From positions 1 through 31,725 of the forward strand of contig CAMJWT010000021.1 in the NCBI GenBank assembly GCA_946409545.1: a DNA stretch of 31,725 bases. Direction: 5' to 3'. The translations under genes were made by a program, and so were the position numbers. Below are positions 31,348 to 31,725 of this stretch, piece by piece. This DNA comes from RUG12783 sp946409545 (GTDB lineage Bacteria > Bacillota_I > Bacilli_A > RF39 > UBA660). The notes beneath the pieces were generated by a model. That model had not been told where the DNA came from. It searched no databases and saw nothing but the letters and a program-made list of their open reading frames with translations. Position 1 is the first letter of the stretch; every line of letters begins with the position of its first letter.

Positions 31348-31725
31348 TTATGGGCTACAAGTCTCAATTTTTAATTTATTATTATTTATCTTAAACATAA
31401 TACTTCCATCTTCATCTGTTCTATATATTTTTGAATCTTCTAAATTATCTAATACTTCTTTATTTGGATGACCATAACGATTATTCTTACCAACACTGAT
31501 AATTGAATATTTTGGATTAACCCTTTCAATAAAATCTTTACTACTACTTGTTTTAGAACCATGATGTCCTACTTTTAATACATCTATATTAGATATTTTA
31601 TATTTATTTATTATTTCATATTCAGTAACAGCAGATGCATCTCCCATGAACATAAACTTATAACCATTAAGTTCTGTATAAATAACATTACTATTATCAT
31701 TTTCATTATCATAAACTTTAGTTTG
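31348..31725 (-). CDS. comEC: ComEC/Rec2-like protein, C-terminal metallo-beta-lactamase part (partial)
   Basis: The frame is open from the right edge of the window to TAA 31348-31350, so only the last 125 codons or so are visible. They read QTKVYDNENDNSNVIYTEL, FMFMGDAS, LKVGHHGSKTSSS and SIISVGKNNRYGHPNKEVL, the C-terminal half of the metallo-beta-lactamase domain that ends ComEC proteins, which form the DNA uptake channel in natural transformation. The metal-binding residues in GDA and GHHGS are present. The membrane part is outside the window, so a stand-alone metallo-hydrolase of the same family remains possible. pilC and a prepilin peptidase elsewhere in the window agree with a competence system. 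Confidence 0.75.
   Translation of the reverse strand, partial: QTKVYDNENDNSNVIYTELNGYKFMFMGDASAVTEYEIINKYKISNIDVLKVGHHGSKTSSSKDFIERVNPKYSIISVGKNNRYGHPNKEVLDNLEDSKIYRTDEDGSIMFKINNNKLKIETCSP

Noticed and set aside
31309..31350. Short direct repeats (attachment site) flanking the HEPN-like gene
   Set aside because: The bases after the comEC-like stop and those after the HEPN gene stop share only TAAT and A-rich stretches; no convincing repeat was found within the window.
1..31725. Mollicute with genetic code 4 (TGA as tryptophan)
   Set aside because: Tryptophans in several genes are encoded by TGG, conserved proteins end at ordinary stops without TGA read-through, and peptidoglycan genes such as mltG are present.

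Overview
The window is very AT-rich, with mostly one-strand gene organisation, GAGG-type ribosome binding sites and short hairpin-plus-T-tract terminators. Its core genes are typical of low-GC Gram-positive bacteria: PolC-type polymerase III, a T-box in front of pheST, rpsP-khpA, and the ruvX/DUF1292/mltG/trmR/U32 cluster known from Bacillus. Tryptophan is encoded by TGG and TGA is not read through, so the standard code applies and this is not a code-4 mycoplasma. I infer an uncultured, gut-type member of the Bacilli with a small genome (RF39- or Erysipelotrichales-like). That assignment is inference, not something the sequence proves.

Layout: (1) 1-3035, minus strand, a tight operon ruvX > DUF1292 > mltG > trmR > U32 protein (cut by the window edge). 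It joins DNA repair, glycan-chain release and wobble-uridine tRNA modification. (2) 3095-4048, plus strand, a Na+/Ca2+ exchanger. It is divergent from ruvX, with a perfect 16-bp palindrome between the two promoters. (3) 4075-6373, minus strand, pilC and a prepilin peptidase, a two-gene type IV pilus/competence fragment without its ATPase. (4) 6424-13262, minus strand, three large surface proteins, each in its own promoter-terminator unit: a phosphodiester glycosidase with Ig-like domains, and two paralogous predicted beta-helix proteins, one of which carries five InlB-type repeats. (5) 13308-16972, minus strand, pheS-pheT under a UUC-specific T-box. (6) 16974-20107, minus strand, a surface beta-lactamase-fold protein with Big2-like domains and a rhomboid protease. 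(7) 20145-21424, rpsP-khpA (minus) divergent from peptide deformylase (plus). (8) 21423-29171, minus strand, a membrane-anchored protein of unknown function, an unusually long PolC (1892 residues) and an unknown gene upstream of it. (9) 29223-31725, minus strand, an accessory-looking locus: the 3' end of a comEC-like gene, then a 475-residue protein with an RNSRSH motif typical of HEPN ribonucleases, then a second, broken copy of the comEC-like 3' end.

The region most likely to hold something undescribed is 29223-31725. A putative two-domain HEPN protein sits exactly between an apparently functional and a frameshifted copy of the ComEC metallo-beta-lactamase domain. Other unusual items are the expanded PolC, with several large insertions including one just before the Exo III motif and one resembling a winged helix, and the family of N-terminally anchored beta-helix surface proteins. 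No stretch above 300 bases lacks a gene. I found no tRNA, rRNA, CRISPR array or insertion sequence.
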